This document shows, piece after piece, positions 12,335 through 24,500 of a stretch of 64,000 nt of DNA. The translations under genes were made by a program, and so were the position numbers. Each line of letters begins with the position of its first letter. The first letter of the stretch is position 1. Under the pieces are notes generated by a model. The model did not search any database, was not told where the DNA came from, and was given only the letters and a program-made list of their open reading frames with translations. This DNA is from Ryuthela nishihirai (taxonomy: Eukaryota; Arthropoda; Arachnida; Araneae; Heptathelidae): assembly GCA_038380435.1 (NCBI GenBank), contig JAWZYU010000030.1, positions 62,693,817 to 62,757,816 on the forward strand. The letters are read 5' to 3'.

Positions 12335-13270
12335 TTTCTCCTCACCTAATTAAGATATCAACTTCATTTAAAGACGGTGTTGATGCCCTCCAAATTTCCT
12401 TTCGAACGATACCAAGAACGACGCTCTAGGTCGAATTTGGGGAAAATTTATACTCATATTTTCATCTTCAAACTAGTGGTTTTTCCTATTTTTCTCCTCA
12501 CCTACTTAAGATATCAACTTCATTTAAAGACGGGGTTGGTGCTCTCCAAATTTCCTTTCGAACGATACCAAGAACGACGCTCTAGGTCGAATTTGGGGAA
12601 AATTTATACTCATATTTTCACTTTCAAACTAGTGGTTTTTCTTATTTTTCTCCTCACCTAATTAAGATATCAACTTCATTTAAAAACGGTGTTGATGCCC
12701 TCCAAATTTCCTTTCGAACGATACCAAGAACGACGCTCTAGGTCGAATTTGGGGGAAATTTATACTCATATTTTCACATTCAAACTAGTAGTTTTTCCTA
12801 TTTTTCTCCTCACCTAATTAAGATATCAACTTCATTTAAAGACGGGGTTCATGCTCTCCAAATTTCCTTTCGAACGATACCAAGAACGACGCTGTAGGTG
12901 GAATTAGGGGAAAATTTATACTGATATTTTCACTTTCAAACTAGTGGTTTTTCCTATTTTTCTCCTCACCTAATTAAGATACCAACTTCATTTAAAAACG
13001 GGGTTGGTGCTCTCCAAATTTCCTTTCGAACGATACCAAGAACCACCCTCTAGGTCGAATTTGGGGGAAATTTATACTCATATTTTCACATTCAAACTAG
13101 TAGTTTTTCCTATTTTTCTCCTCACCTAATTAAGATATCAACTTCATTTAAAGACGGGGTTGATGCTCTTCATATTTTCTTTCGAACGATACCAAGAACG
13201 ACACTCTAGGTCGAATTTGGGGAAAATTTTTACTCATATTTTCACCTTCTAACTAGTGGTTTTTCCTACT

Positions 13271-13427
13271 TTTCTCCTCACCTAATAAAGACATCAACTT
13301 CATTTAAAAACAGTGTTGATGCTCTCGAAATGTCCTTTCCAACGATACCAATAACGACGTTCTAGAACGATTTGATAGAAAATTTAATACGCAATTTTTT
13401 ATTTCTAGAGTTGGGGATGTTCATATT
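13271..13427 (+). repeat. B-type monomer, duplicate of 5,933 copy
   Basis: Shares cctaataaagac and ttatttctagag with the copy 7,338 bp upstream. Confidence 0.92.
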
Positions 13428-14675
13428 TTTCTCCTCACCTAATTAAGATATCAACTTCATTTAAAGACGGTGTTGATGCCCTCCAAATTTCCTTTCGAAC
13501 GATACCAAGAACGACGCTCTAGGTCGAATTTGGGGAAAATTTATACTCATATTTTCATTTTCAAACCAGTGGTTTTTCCTATTTTTCTCCTCACCTAATT
13601 AAGATATCAACTTCATTTAAAGACGGGGTTCATGCTCTCCAAATTTCCTTTGGAACGATACCAAGAACCACCCTCTAGGTCGAATTTGGGGAAAATTTAT
13701 ACTCATATTTTCACCTTCAAACTAGTAGTTTTTCCTATTTTTCTCCTCACCTGATTAAGATATCAACTTCATTTAAAGACGGAGTTCATGCTCTCCAAAT
13801 TTTCTTTCGAACGATACCAAGAACGACGCTCTAGGTCAAATTTGGGGAAAATTTATACTCATATTTTCACTTTCAAACTAGTTGTTTTTCTTATTTTTCT
13901 CCTCACCTAATTAAGATATCAACTTCATTTAAAAACGGTGTTGATGCCCTCCAAATTTCCTTTCGAACGATACCAAGAACGACGCTCTAGGTCGAATTTG
14001 GGGGAAATTTATACTCATATTTTCACATTCAAACTAGTAGTTTTTCCTATTTTTCTCCTCACCTAATTAAGATACCAACTTCATTTAAAAACGGGGTTGG
14101 TGCTCTCCAAATTTCCTTTCGAACGATACCAAGATCGACGCTCTAGGTCGAATTAGGGGAAAATTTATACTCATATTTTCACTTTCAAACTAGTGGTTTT
14201 TCCTATTTTTCTCCTCACCTGATTAAGATATCAACTTCATTTAAAGACGGGTTTAATGCTCTCCAAATTTCCTTTCGAACGATACCAAGAACCACCCTCT
14301 AGGTCGAATTTGGGGGAAATTTATACTCATATTTTCACATTCAAACTAGTAGTTTTTCCTATTTTTCTCCTCACCTAATTAAGATATCAACTTCATTTAA
14401 AGACGGGGTTCATGCTCTCCAAATTTCCTTTCGAACGATACCAAGAACGACGCTCTAGGTGGAATTTGGGGAAAATTTATACTCATATTTTCACTTTCAA
14501 ACTAGTGGTTTTCCCTATTTTTCTCCTCACCTAATTAAGATATCAACTTCATTTAAAGACGGGGTTGATGCTCTTCATATTTTCTTTCGAACGATACCAA
14601 GAACGACACTCTAGGTCGAATTTGGGGAAAATTTTTACTCATATTTTCACCTTCTAACTAGTGGTTTTTCCTACT

Positions 14676-14832
14676 TTTCTCCTCACCTAATTAAGACATC
14701 AACTTCATTTAAAAACAGTGTTGATGCTCTCGAAATGTCCTTTCCAACGATACCAATAACGACGTTCTAGAACGATTTGATAGAAAATTTAATACGCAAT
14801 TTTTTATTACTAGATTTGGGGATGTTCATATT
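14676..14832 (+). repeat. B-type monomer, duplicate of 7,338 copy
   Basis: Carries ctagatttgggga. It forms the first half of a 313-bp tandem pair with the copy at 14,989. Confidence 0.92.
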
Positions 14833-14988
14833 TTTCTCCTCACCTAATTAAGATATCAACTTCATTTAAAGACGGTGTTGATGCCCTCCAAATTTCCTTT
14901 CGAACGATACCAAGAACGACACTCTAGGTCGAATTTGGGGAAAATTTTTACTCATATTTTCACCTTCTAACTAGTGGTTTTTCCTACT
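14833..14988 (+). repeat. Chimeric C/A monomer, second copy
   Basis: Same C-left/A-right composition as 7,495-7,650, carried here as part of the 3.1-kb duplicated block. Confidence 0.85.
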
Positions 14989-15145
14989 TTTCTCCTCACC
15001 TAATTAAGACATCAACTTCATTTAAAAACAGTGTTGATGCTCTCGAAATGTCCTTTCCAACGATACCAATAACGACGTTCTAGAACGATTTGATAGAAAA
15101 TTTAATACGCAATTTTTTATTACTAGATTTGGGGATGTTCATATT
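14989..15145 (+). repeat. B-type monomer, tandem duplicate
   Basis: Carries the same ctagatttgggga subtype as the copy 313 bp upstream. The corresponding copy in the other block (7,651) is a different subtype, so this B was replaced or duplicated after the block was copied, or the reverse. Confidence 0.92.
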
Positions 15146-15769
15146 TTTCTCCTCACCTAATTAAGATATCAACTTCATTTAAAGACGGTGTTGATGCCCT
15201 CCAAATTTCCTTTCGAACGATACCAAGAACGACGCTCTAGGTCGAATTTGGGGAAAATTTATACTCATATTTTCACTTTCAAACTAGTGGTTTTTCTTAT
15301 TTTTCTCCTCACCTATTTAAGATATCAACTTCATTTAAAAACGGTGTTGATGCCCTCCAAATTTCCTTTCGAACGATACCAAGAACGACGCTCTAGGTCG
15401 AATTTGGGGGAAATTTATACTCATATTTTCACATTCAAACTAGTAGTTTTTCCTATTTTTCTCCTCACCTAATTAAGATATCAACTTCATTTAAAGACGG
15501 GGTTCATGCTCTCCAAATTTCCTTTCGAACGATACCAAGAACGACGCTCTAGGTCGAATTTGGGGAAAATTTATACTCATATTTTCACTTTCAAACTAGT
15601 GGTTTTCCCTATTTTTCTCCTCACCTAATTAAGATATCAACTTCATTTAAAGACGGGGTTGATGCTCTTCATATTTTCTTTCGAACGATACCAAGAACGA
15701 CACTCTAGGTCGAATTTGGGGAAAATTTTTACTCATATTTTCACCTTCTAACTAGTGGTTTTTCCTACT

Positions 15770-15926
15770 TTTCTCCTCACCTAATAAAGACATCAACTTC
15801 ATTTAAAAACAGTGTTGATGCTCTGGTAATGTCCTTTCCAACGATACCAATAACGACGTTCTAGAACGATTTGATAGAAAATTTAATACGCAATTTTTTA
15901 TTTCTAGAGTTGGGGATGTTCATATT
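15770..15926 (+). repeat. B-type monomer with ctggtaatg
   Basis: Private change ctctggtaatgtcc in place of ctctcgaaatgtcc; otherwise the ttatttctag subtype. Confidence 0.92.
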
Positions 15927-16761
15927 TTTCTCCTCACCTAATTAAGATATCAACTTCATTTAAAGACGGTGTTGATGCCCTCCAAATTTCCTTTCGAACG
16001 ATACCAAGAACGACGCTCTAGGTCGAATTTGGGGAAAATTTATACTCATATTTTCACTTTCAAACCAGTGGTTTTTCCTATTTTTCTCCTCACCTAATTA
16101 AGATATCAACTTCATTTAAAGACGGGGTTCATGCTCTCCAAATATCCTTTCGAACGATACCAAGAACGACGCTCTAGGTCGAATTTGGGGAAAATTTATA
16201 CTCATATTTTCACTTTCAAACTAGTGGTTTTTCTTATTTTTCTCCTCACCTAATTAAGATATCAACTTCATTTAAAAACGGTGTTGATGCCCTCCAAATT
16301 TCCTTTCGAACGATACCAAGAACGACGCTCTAGGTCGAATTTGGGGGAAATTTATACTCATATTTTCACATTCAAACTAGTAGTTTTTCCTATTTTTCTC
16401 CTCACCTAATTAAGATATCAACTTCATTTAAAGACGGGGTTCATGCTCTCCAAATTTCCTTTCGAACGATACCAAGAACGACGCTGTAGGTCGAATTAGG
16501 GGAAAATTTATACTTATATTTTCACTTTCAAACTAGTGGTTTTTCCTATTTTTCTCCTCACCTAATTAAGATACCAACTTCATTTAAAAACGGGGTTGGT
16601 GCTCTCCAAATTTCCTTTCGAACGATACCAAGATCGACGCTCTAGGTCGAATTAGGGGAAAATTTATACTCATATTTTCACTTTCAAACTAGTGGTTTTT
16701 CCTATTTTTCTCCTCACCTAATTAAGATATCAACTTCATTTAAAGACGGGGTTAATGCTCT
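15927..16761 (+). repeat. Recurring block with ccaaatatcc monomer, copy
   Basis: Partner of 9,369-10,203. Just beyond it, ctctctaaattt and ccactatctagg are private changes. Confidence 0.82.
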
Positions 16762-17486
16762 CTAAATTTCCTTTCGAACGATACCAAGAACCACTATCTA
16801 GGTCGAATTTGGGGAAAATTTATACTCATATTTTCACCTTCAAACTAGTAGTTTTTCCTATTTTTCTCCTAACCTGATTAAGATATCAACTTCATTTAAA
16901 GACGGGGTTCATGCTCTCCAAATTTCCTTTCAAACGATACCAAGAACGACGCTCTAGGTCTAATTTTGGGAAAATTTATACCCATATTTTCACCTTCAAA
17001 CTAGTGGTTTTTCCTATTTTTCTCCTCACCAACTTAAAATATCAGCTTCATTTAAAAACGGGGTTGGTGCTCTCCAAATTTCCTTTCGAACGATACCAAG
17101 AACGACGCTCTAGGTCGAATTTGGGGAAAATTTATACTCATATTTTCACTTTCAAACTAGTGGTTTTTCCTATTTTTATCCTCACCTAATTAAGATATCA
17201 AGTTCGTTTAAAGACGGGGTTGATGCTCTCCAAAATTCCTTTCGAACGATACCTAGAACGACGTTCTAGGTCGAATTTGGGGAAAATTTTTACTAATATT
17301 TTCACCTTCAAACTAGTAGTTTTTCCTATTTTTCTCCTCACCTAATTAAGATATCAACTTCATTTAAAGACGGGGTTGCTGCTCTGTAAACTTCCTTTCG
17401 AACGATACCAAGAACGACGCTCGAGATCGAATTTGGGGAAAATTTATACTCATATTTTCACTTTCAAACCAGTGCTTTTTCCTATT

Positions 17487-17643
17487 TTTCTCCTCACCTG
17501 ATTAAGATATCAAGTTCATTTAAAGACGGGGTTCATGCTCTCCAAATTTCCTTTCGAACGATACCAAGATCGACGCTCTAGGTCGAATAAGGGGAAAATT
17601 TATACTCATATTTTCACTTTCAAACTAGTGGTTTTTGCCTATT
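17487..17643 (+). repeat. Chimeric monomer at a two-monomer deletion (157 bp)
   Basis: This copy goes from a gatcgacg monomer directly to class A. The related block around 20.0-20.45 kb has two extra monomers (ttaatgctttcc and ggtcaaattt types) in between. It carries gaataagggg and an extra G in tttttgcct at about 17,637, which makes it 157 bp and shifts frame. Confidence 0.8.
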
Positions 17644-17799
17644 TTTCTCCTCACCTAATTAAGATATCAACTTCATTTAAAGACGGGGTTGATGCTCTTC
17701 ATATTTTCTTTCGAACGATACCAAGAACGACACTCTAGGTCGAATTTGGGGAAAATTTTTACTCATATTTTCACCTTAAAACTAGTGGTTTTTCCTACT

Positions 17800-17956
17800 T
17801 TTATCCTCACCTAATTAAGACATCAACTTCATTTAAAAACAGTGTTGATGCTCTCGAAATGTCCTTTCCAACGATACCAATAACGACGTTCTAGAACGAT
17901 TTGATAGAAAATTTAATACCCAATTTCTTATTACTAGAGTTGGGAGTGTTCATATT
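17800..17956 (+). repeat. B-type monomer with gttgggagtg
   Basis: The caatttcttatt subtype with the further change gttgggagtg, shared only with the copy at 20,610. Confidence 0.92.
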
Positions 17957-18580
17957 TTTCTCATCACCTAATTAAGATATCAACTTCATTTAAAGACGGG
18001 GTTGATGCTGTCCAAATTTCCTTTCGAACGATACCAAGAACGACGCTCTAGGTCGAATTTGGGAAAAATTTATACTCATATTTTCACTTTCAAACTAGTG
18101 GTTTTTCCTATTTTTCTCCTCACCTACTTAAGATATGAACTTCATTTAAAGACGGGGTTGGTGCTCTCCAAATTTCCTTTCGAACGATACCAAGAACGAC
18201 GCTCTAGGTCGAATTTGGGGAAAATTTTTACTCATATTTTCACCTTCAAACTAGTAGTTTTTTCTATTTTTCTCCTCACCTAATTAAGATATCAACTTCA
18301 TTTAAAGACGGGGTTCATGCTCTCCAAATTTCCTTTCGAACGATACCAAGAACGACGCTCTAGGTCGAATTTGGGGAAAATTTATACTCATATTTTCACT
18401 TTCAAACTAGTGGTTTTCCCTATTTTTCTCCTCACCTAATTAAGATATCAACTTCATTTAAAGACGGGGTTGATGCTCTTCATATTTTCTTTCGAACGAT
18501 ACCAAGAACGACACTCTAGGTCGAATTTGGGGAAAATTTTTACTCATATTTTCACCTTCTAACTAGTGGTTTTTCTTACT

Positions 18581-18737
18581 TCTCTCCTCACCTAATTAAG
18601 ATATCAACTTCATTTAAAAACGCGGTTGATGCTCTCGAAATGTCCTTTCCAACGATACCAATAACGACGTTCTAGAACGATTTGATAGAAAATTTAATAC
18701 CCAATTTTTTATTACTAGAGTTGGGGATGTTCATATT
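18581..18737 (+). repeat. B-type monomer, acgcggttg subtype
   Basis: Begins tctctcctca, a variant start shared with the copy at 21,391. Confidence 0.92.
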
Positions 18738-19369
18738 TTTCTCCTCACCTAATTAAGATATCAACTTCATTTAAAGACGGTGTTGATGCCCTCCAAATTT
18801 CCTTTCGAACGATACCAAGAACGACGCTCTAGTTCGAATTTGTGGAAAATTTATACTCATATTTTCATCTTCAAACTAGTGGTTTTTCCTATTTTTCTCC
18901 TCACCTACTTAAGATATCAACTTCATTTAAAGACGGGGTTGGTGCTCTCCAAATTTCCTTTCGAACGATACCAAGAACGACGCTCTAGGTCGAATTTGGG
19001 GGAAATTTATACTCATATTTTCACATTCAAACTAGTAGTTTTTCCTATTTTTCTCCTCACCTAATTAAGATACCAACTTCATTTAAAAACGGGGTTGGTG
19101 CTCTCCAAATTTCCTTTCGAACGATACCAAGATCGACGCTCTAGGTCGAATTAGGGGAAAATTTATACTCATATTTTCACTTTCAAACCAGTGGTTTTTC
19201 CTATTTTTCTCCTCACCTAATTAAGATATCAACTTCATTTAAAGACGGGGTTAATGCTCTCCAAATTTCCTTTGGAACGATACCAAGAACCACCCTCTAG
19301 GTCGAATTTGGGGAAAATTTATACTCATATTTTCACCTTCAAACTAGTAGTTTTTCCTATTTTTCTCCT

Positions 19370-21322
19370 CACCTGATTAAGATATCAACTTCATTTAAAG
19401 ACGGGGTTCATGCTCTCCAAATTTCCTTTCAAACGATACCAAGAACGACGCTCTAGGTCTAATTTTGGGAAAATTTATACCCATATTTTCACCTTCAAAC
19501 TAGTGGTTTTTCCTATTTTTCTCCTCACCAACTTAAAATATCAGCTTCATTTAAAAACGGGGTTGGTGCTCTCCAAATTTCCTTTCGAACGATACCAAGA
19601 ACGACGCTCTAGGTCGAATTTGGGGAAAATTTATACTCATATTTTCACTTTCAAACTAGTGGTTTTTCCTATTTTTATCCTCACCTAATTAAGATATCAA
19701 GTTCGTTTAAAGACGGGGTTGATGCTCTCCAAAATTCCTTTCGAACGATACCTAGAACGACGTTCTAGGTCGAATTTGGGGAAAATTTTTACTAATATTT
19801 TCACCTTCAAACTAGTAGTTTTTCCTATTTTTCTCCTCACCTAATTAAGATATCAACTTCATTTAAAGACGGGGTTGCTGCTCTGTAAACTTCCTTTCGA
19901 ACGATACCAAGAACGACGCTCGAGATCGAATTTGGGGAAAATTTATACTCATATTTTCACTTTCAAACCAGTGCTTTTTCCTATTTTTCTCCTCACCTGA
20001 TTAAGATATCAAGTTCATTTAAAGACGGGGTTCATGCTCTCCAAATTTCCTTTCGAACGATACCAAGATCGACGCTCTAGGTCGAATTAGGGGAAAATTT
20101 ATACTCATATTTTCACTTTCAAACTAGTGGTTTTTCCTATTTTTCTCCTCACCTAATTAAGATATCAACTTCATTTAAAGACGGGGTTAATGCTTTCCAA
20201 ATTTCCTTTCGAATGATACCAAGAACCACCCTCTAGGTCGAATTTGGGGAAAATTTATACTCATATTTTCACCTTCAAACTAGTAGTTTTTCCTATTTTT
20301 CTCCTCACCTGATTAAGATATCAACTTCATTTAAAAACGGGGTTCATGCTCTCCAAATTTCCTTTCGAACGATACCAAGAACGACGCTCTAGGTCAAATT
20401 TGGGGAAAATTTATACTCATATTTTCACTTTCAAACTAGTGGTTTTTCCTATTTTTCTCCTCACCTAATTAAGATATCAACTTCATTTAAAGACGGGGTT
20501 GATGCTCTTCATATTTTCTTTCGAACGATACCAAGAACGACACTCTAGGTCGAATTTGGGGAAAATTTTTACTCATATTTTCACCTTAAAACTAGTGGTT
20601 TTTCCTACTTTTATCCTCACCTAATTAAGACATCAACTTCATTTAAAAACAGTGTTGATGCTCTCGAAATGTCCTTTCCAACGATACAAATAACGACGTT
20701 CTAGAACGATTTGATAGAAAATTTAATACCCAATTTCTTATTACTAGAGTTGGGAGTGTTCATATTTTTCTCATCACCTAATTAAGATATCAACTTCATT
20801 TAAAGACGGGGTTGATGCTGTCCAAATTTCCTTTCGAACGATACCAAGAACGACGCTCTAGGTCGAATTTGGGAAAAATTTATACTCATATTTTCACTTT
20901 CAAACTAGTGGTTTTTCCTATTTTTCTCCTCACCTACTTAAGATATGAACTTCATTTAAAGACGGGGTTGGTGCTCTCCAAATTTCCTTTCGAACGATAC
21001 CAAGAACGACGCTCTAGGTCGAATTTGGGGAAAATTTTTACTCATATTTTCACCTTCAAACTAGTAGTTTTTTCTATTTTTCTCCTCACCTAATTAAGAT
21101 ATCAACTTCATTTAAAGACGGGGTTCATGCTCTCCAAATTTCCTTTCGAACGATACCAAGAACGACGCTCTAGGTCGAATTTGGGGAAAATTTATACTCA
21201 TATTTTCACTTTCAAACTAGTGGTTTTCCCTATTTTTCTCCTCACCTAATTAAGATATCAACTTCATTTAAAGACGGGGTTGATGCTCTTCATATTTTCT
21301 TTCGAACGATACCAAGAACGAC
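19370..21322 (+). repeat. Duplicated block, copy 2
   Basis: Full-length partner of 16,871-18,512. It also matches about 10,508-12,000 (offset 9,213) with only a few differences, so this block exists at least three times in domain 1. Confidence 0.82.
20610..20766 (+). repeat. B-type monomer with gatacaaataacg
   Basis: Duplicate of the 17,800 copy (2,810 bp upstream), with one private change, gatacaaata. Confidence 0.92.
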
Positions 21323-21390
21323 GCTCTAGGCGGAATTTGGGGAAAATTTTTACTCATATTTTCACCTTCTAACTAGTGGTTTTTCTTACT

Positions 21391-21547
21391 TCTCTCCTCA
21401 CCTAATTAAGATATCAACTTCATTTAAAAACGCGGTTGATGCTCTCGAAATGTCCTTTCCAACGATACCAATAACGACGTTCTAGAACGATTTGATAGAA
21501 AATTTAATACCCAATTTTTTATTACTAGAGTTGGGGATGTTCATATT
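21391..21547 (+). repeat. B-type monomer, last of domain 1
   Basis: The acgcggttg subtype with the tctctcctca start. No further B occurs for 52 monomers. Confidence 0.92.
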
Positions 21548-24500
21548 TTTCTCCTCACCTAATTAAGATATCAACTTCATTTAAAGACGGTGTTGATGCC
21601 CTCCAAATTTCCTTTCGAACGATACCAAGAACGACGCTCTAGGTCGAATTTGTGGAAAATTTATACTCATATTTTCATCTTCAAACTAGTGGTTTTTCCT
21701 ATTTTTCTCCTCACCTACTTAAGATATCAACTTCATTTAAAGACGGGGTTGGTGCTCTCCAAATTTCCTTTCGAACGATACCAAGAACGACGCTCTAGGT
21801 CGAATTTGGGGAAAATTTATACTCATATTTTCACTTTCAAACTAGTGGTTTTTCTTATTTTTCTCCTCACCTAATTAAGATATCAACTTCATTTAAAAAC
21901 GGTGTTGATGCCCTCCAAATTTCCTTTCGAACGATACCAAGAACGACGCTCTAGGTCGAATTTGGGGGAAATTTATACTCATATTTTCACATTCAAACTA
22001 GTAGTTTTTCCTATTTTTCTCCTCACCTAATTAAGATACCAACTTCATTTAAAAACGGGGTTGGTGCTCTCCAAATTTCCTTTCGAACGATAAAAAGAAC
22101 GACGCTCTAGGTCGAATTAGGGGAAAATTTATACTCATATTTTCACTTTCAAACCAGTGGTTTTTCCTATTTTTCTCCTCACCTAATTAAGATATCAACT
22201 TCATTTAAAGACGGGGTTAATGCTCTCCAAATTTCCTTTGGAACGATACCAAGAACCACCCTCTAGGTCGAATTTGAGGAAAATTTATACTCATATTTTC
22301 ACCTTCAAACTAGTAGTTTTTCCTATTTTTCTCCTCACCTGATTAAGATATCAACTTCATTTAAAGACGGAGTTCATGCTCTCCAAATTTCCTTTCGAAC
22401 GATACCAAGAACGACGCTCTAGGTCAAATTTGGGGAAAATTTATACTCATATTTTCACTTTCAAACTAGTGGTTTTTCTTATTTTTCTCCTCACCTAATT
22501 AAGATATCAACTTCATTTAAAAACGGTGTTGATGCCCTCCAAATTTCCTTTCGAACGATACCAAGAACGACGCTCTAGGTCGAATTTGGTGGAAATTTAT
22601 ACTCATATTTTCACATTCAAACTAGTAGTTTTTCCTATTTTTCTCCTCACCTAATTAAGATATCAACTTCATTTAAAGACGGGGTTCATGCTCTCCAAAT
22701 TTCCTTTCCAACGATACCAAGAACGACGCTGTAGGTCGAATTAGGGGAAAATTTATACTTATATTTTCACTTTCAAACTAGTGGTTTTTCCTATTTTTCC
22801 CCTCACCTATTTAAGATACCAACTTCATTTAAAAACGGGGTTGGTGCTCTCCAAATTTCCTTTCGAACGATACCAAGATCGACGCTCTAGGTCGAATTAG
22901 GGGAAAATTTATACTCATTTTCACTTTCAAACTAGTGGTTTTTCCTATTTTTCTCCTCACCTGACTAAGATATCAACTTCATTTAAAGACGGGTTTAATG
23001 CTCTCCAAATTTACTTTCGAACGATACCAAGAACCACCCTCTAGGTCGAATTTGGGGAAAATTTATACTCATATTTTCACCTTCAAACTAGTAGTTTTTC
23101 CTATTTTTCTCCTCACCTGATTAAGATATCAACTTCATTTAAAGACGGAGTTCATGCTCTCCAAATTTCCTTTCGTACGATACCAAGAACGACGCTCTAG
23201 GTCAAATTTGGGGAAAATTTATACTCATATTTTCACTTTCAAACTAGTGGTTTTTCTTATTTTTCTCCTCACCTAATTAAGATATCAACTTCATTTAAAG
23301 ACGGTGTTGATGCCCTCCAAATTTCCTTTCGAACGATACCAAGAACGACGCTCTAGGTCGAATTTGGGGGAAATTTATACTCATATTTTCACATTCAAAC
23401 TAGTAGTTTTTCCTATTTTTCTCCTCACCTAATTAAGATATCAACTTCATTTAAAGACGGGGTTCATGCTCTCCAAATTTCCTTTCGAACGATACCAAGA
23501 ACGACGCTCTAGGTCGAATTAGGGGAAATTTTATACTTATATTTTCACTTTCAAACTAGTGGTTTTTCCTATTTTTCTCCTCACCTAATTAAGATATCAA
23601 CTTCATTTAAAGACGGGGTTCATGCTCTCCAAATTTCCTTTCGAACGATACCAAGAACGACGCTCTAGGTCGAATTTGTGGAAAATTTATACTCATATTT
23701 TCACTTTCAAACTAGTGGTTTTTCCTATTTTTCTCCTCACCTAATTAAGATACCAACTTCATTTAAAACGGTGTTGATGCTCTCCAAATTTCCTTTCGAA
23801 CGATACCAAGAACGACGCTCTAGATCGAATTTGTGGAAAATTTATACTCATATTTTCACTTTCAAACTAGTGGTTTTTCCTATTTTTCTCCTCACCTAAT
23901 TAAGATATCAACTTCATTTAAAGACGGGGTTCATGCTCTCCAAATTTCCTTTCAAACGATACCAAGAACGACGCTCTAGGTCGAATTTTGGGAAAATTTA
24001 TACTCATATTTTCACCTTCAAACTAGTGGTTTTTCCTATTTTTCTCCTCACCAACTTAAAATATCAACTTCATTTAAAAACGGGGTTGGTGCTGTCCAAA
24101 TTTCCTTTCGAACGATACCGAGAACGACGCTCTAGGTAGAATTTGGGGAAAATTTATACTCATATTTTCACTTTCAAACTAGTGGTTTTTCTTATTTTTC
24201 TCCTCACCTAATTAAGATATCAACTTCATTTAAAAACGGTGTTGATGTCCTCCAAATTTCCTTTCGAACGATACCAAGAACGCCGCTCTAGGTCGAATTT
24301 GGGGGAAATTTATACTCATATTTTCACATTCAAACTAGTAGTTTTTCCTATTTTTCTCCTCACCTAATTAAAATATCAACTTCATTTAAAGACGGGGTTC
24401 ATGCTCTCCACATTTCCTTTCAAACGATACCAAGAACGACGCTCTAGGTCGAATTAGGGGAAAATTTATACTTATATTTTCACTTTCAAACTAGTGGTTT

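Larger units (their letters stand above)
11947..15072 (+). repeat. 3.1-kb duplicated block, copy 2
   Basis: Partner of 4,609-7,734. It is a dispersed rather than adjacent duplicate, with about 4.2 kb of other satellite between the two. Confidence 0.88.
16871..18512 (+). repeat. Duplicated block, copy 1 (two monomers shorter)
   Basis: 16,871-17,588 matches 19,370-20,087 (offset 2,499), and 17,644-18,512 matches 20,454-21,322 (offset 2,810). The change of offset corresponds to two monomers missing in this copy. Confidence 0.82.
1..21547 (+). repeat. Domain 1: B-rich satellite domain with irregular HORs
   Basis: This part holds 19 of the 30 divergent B monomers, spaced 2 to 14 monomers apart (5, 7, 9 and 13 recur). 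Several blocks recur here almost unchanged: 4,609-7,734 with 11,947-15,072; 9,369-10,203 with 15,927-16,761; and 10,508-12,000 with 19,721-21,213. Class markers typical of this part include gctgtagg with aattagggg, gatcgacg, and gaaccaccctctagg. The 155-bp class and the cggtacc variant found further right are not seen here. No gene or other element is present. Confidence 0.9.
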
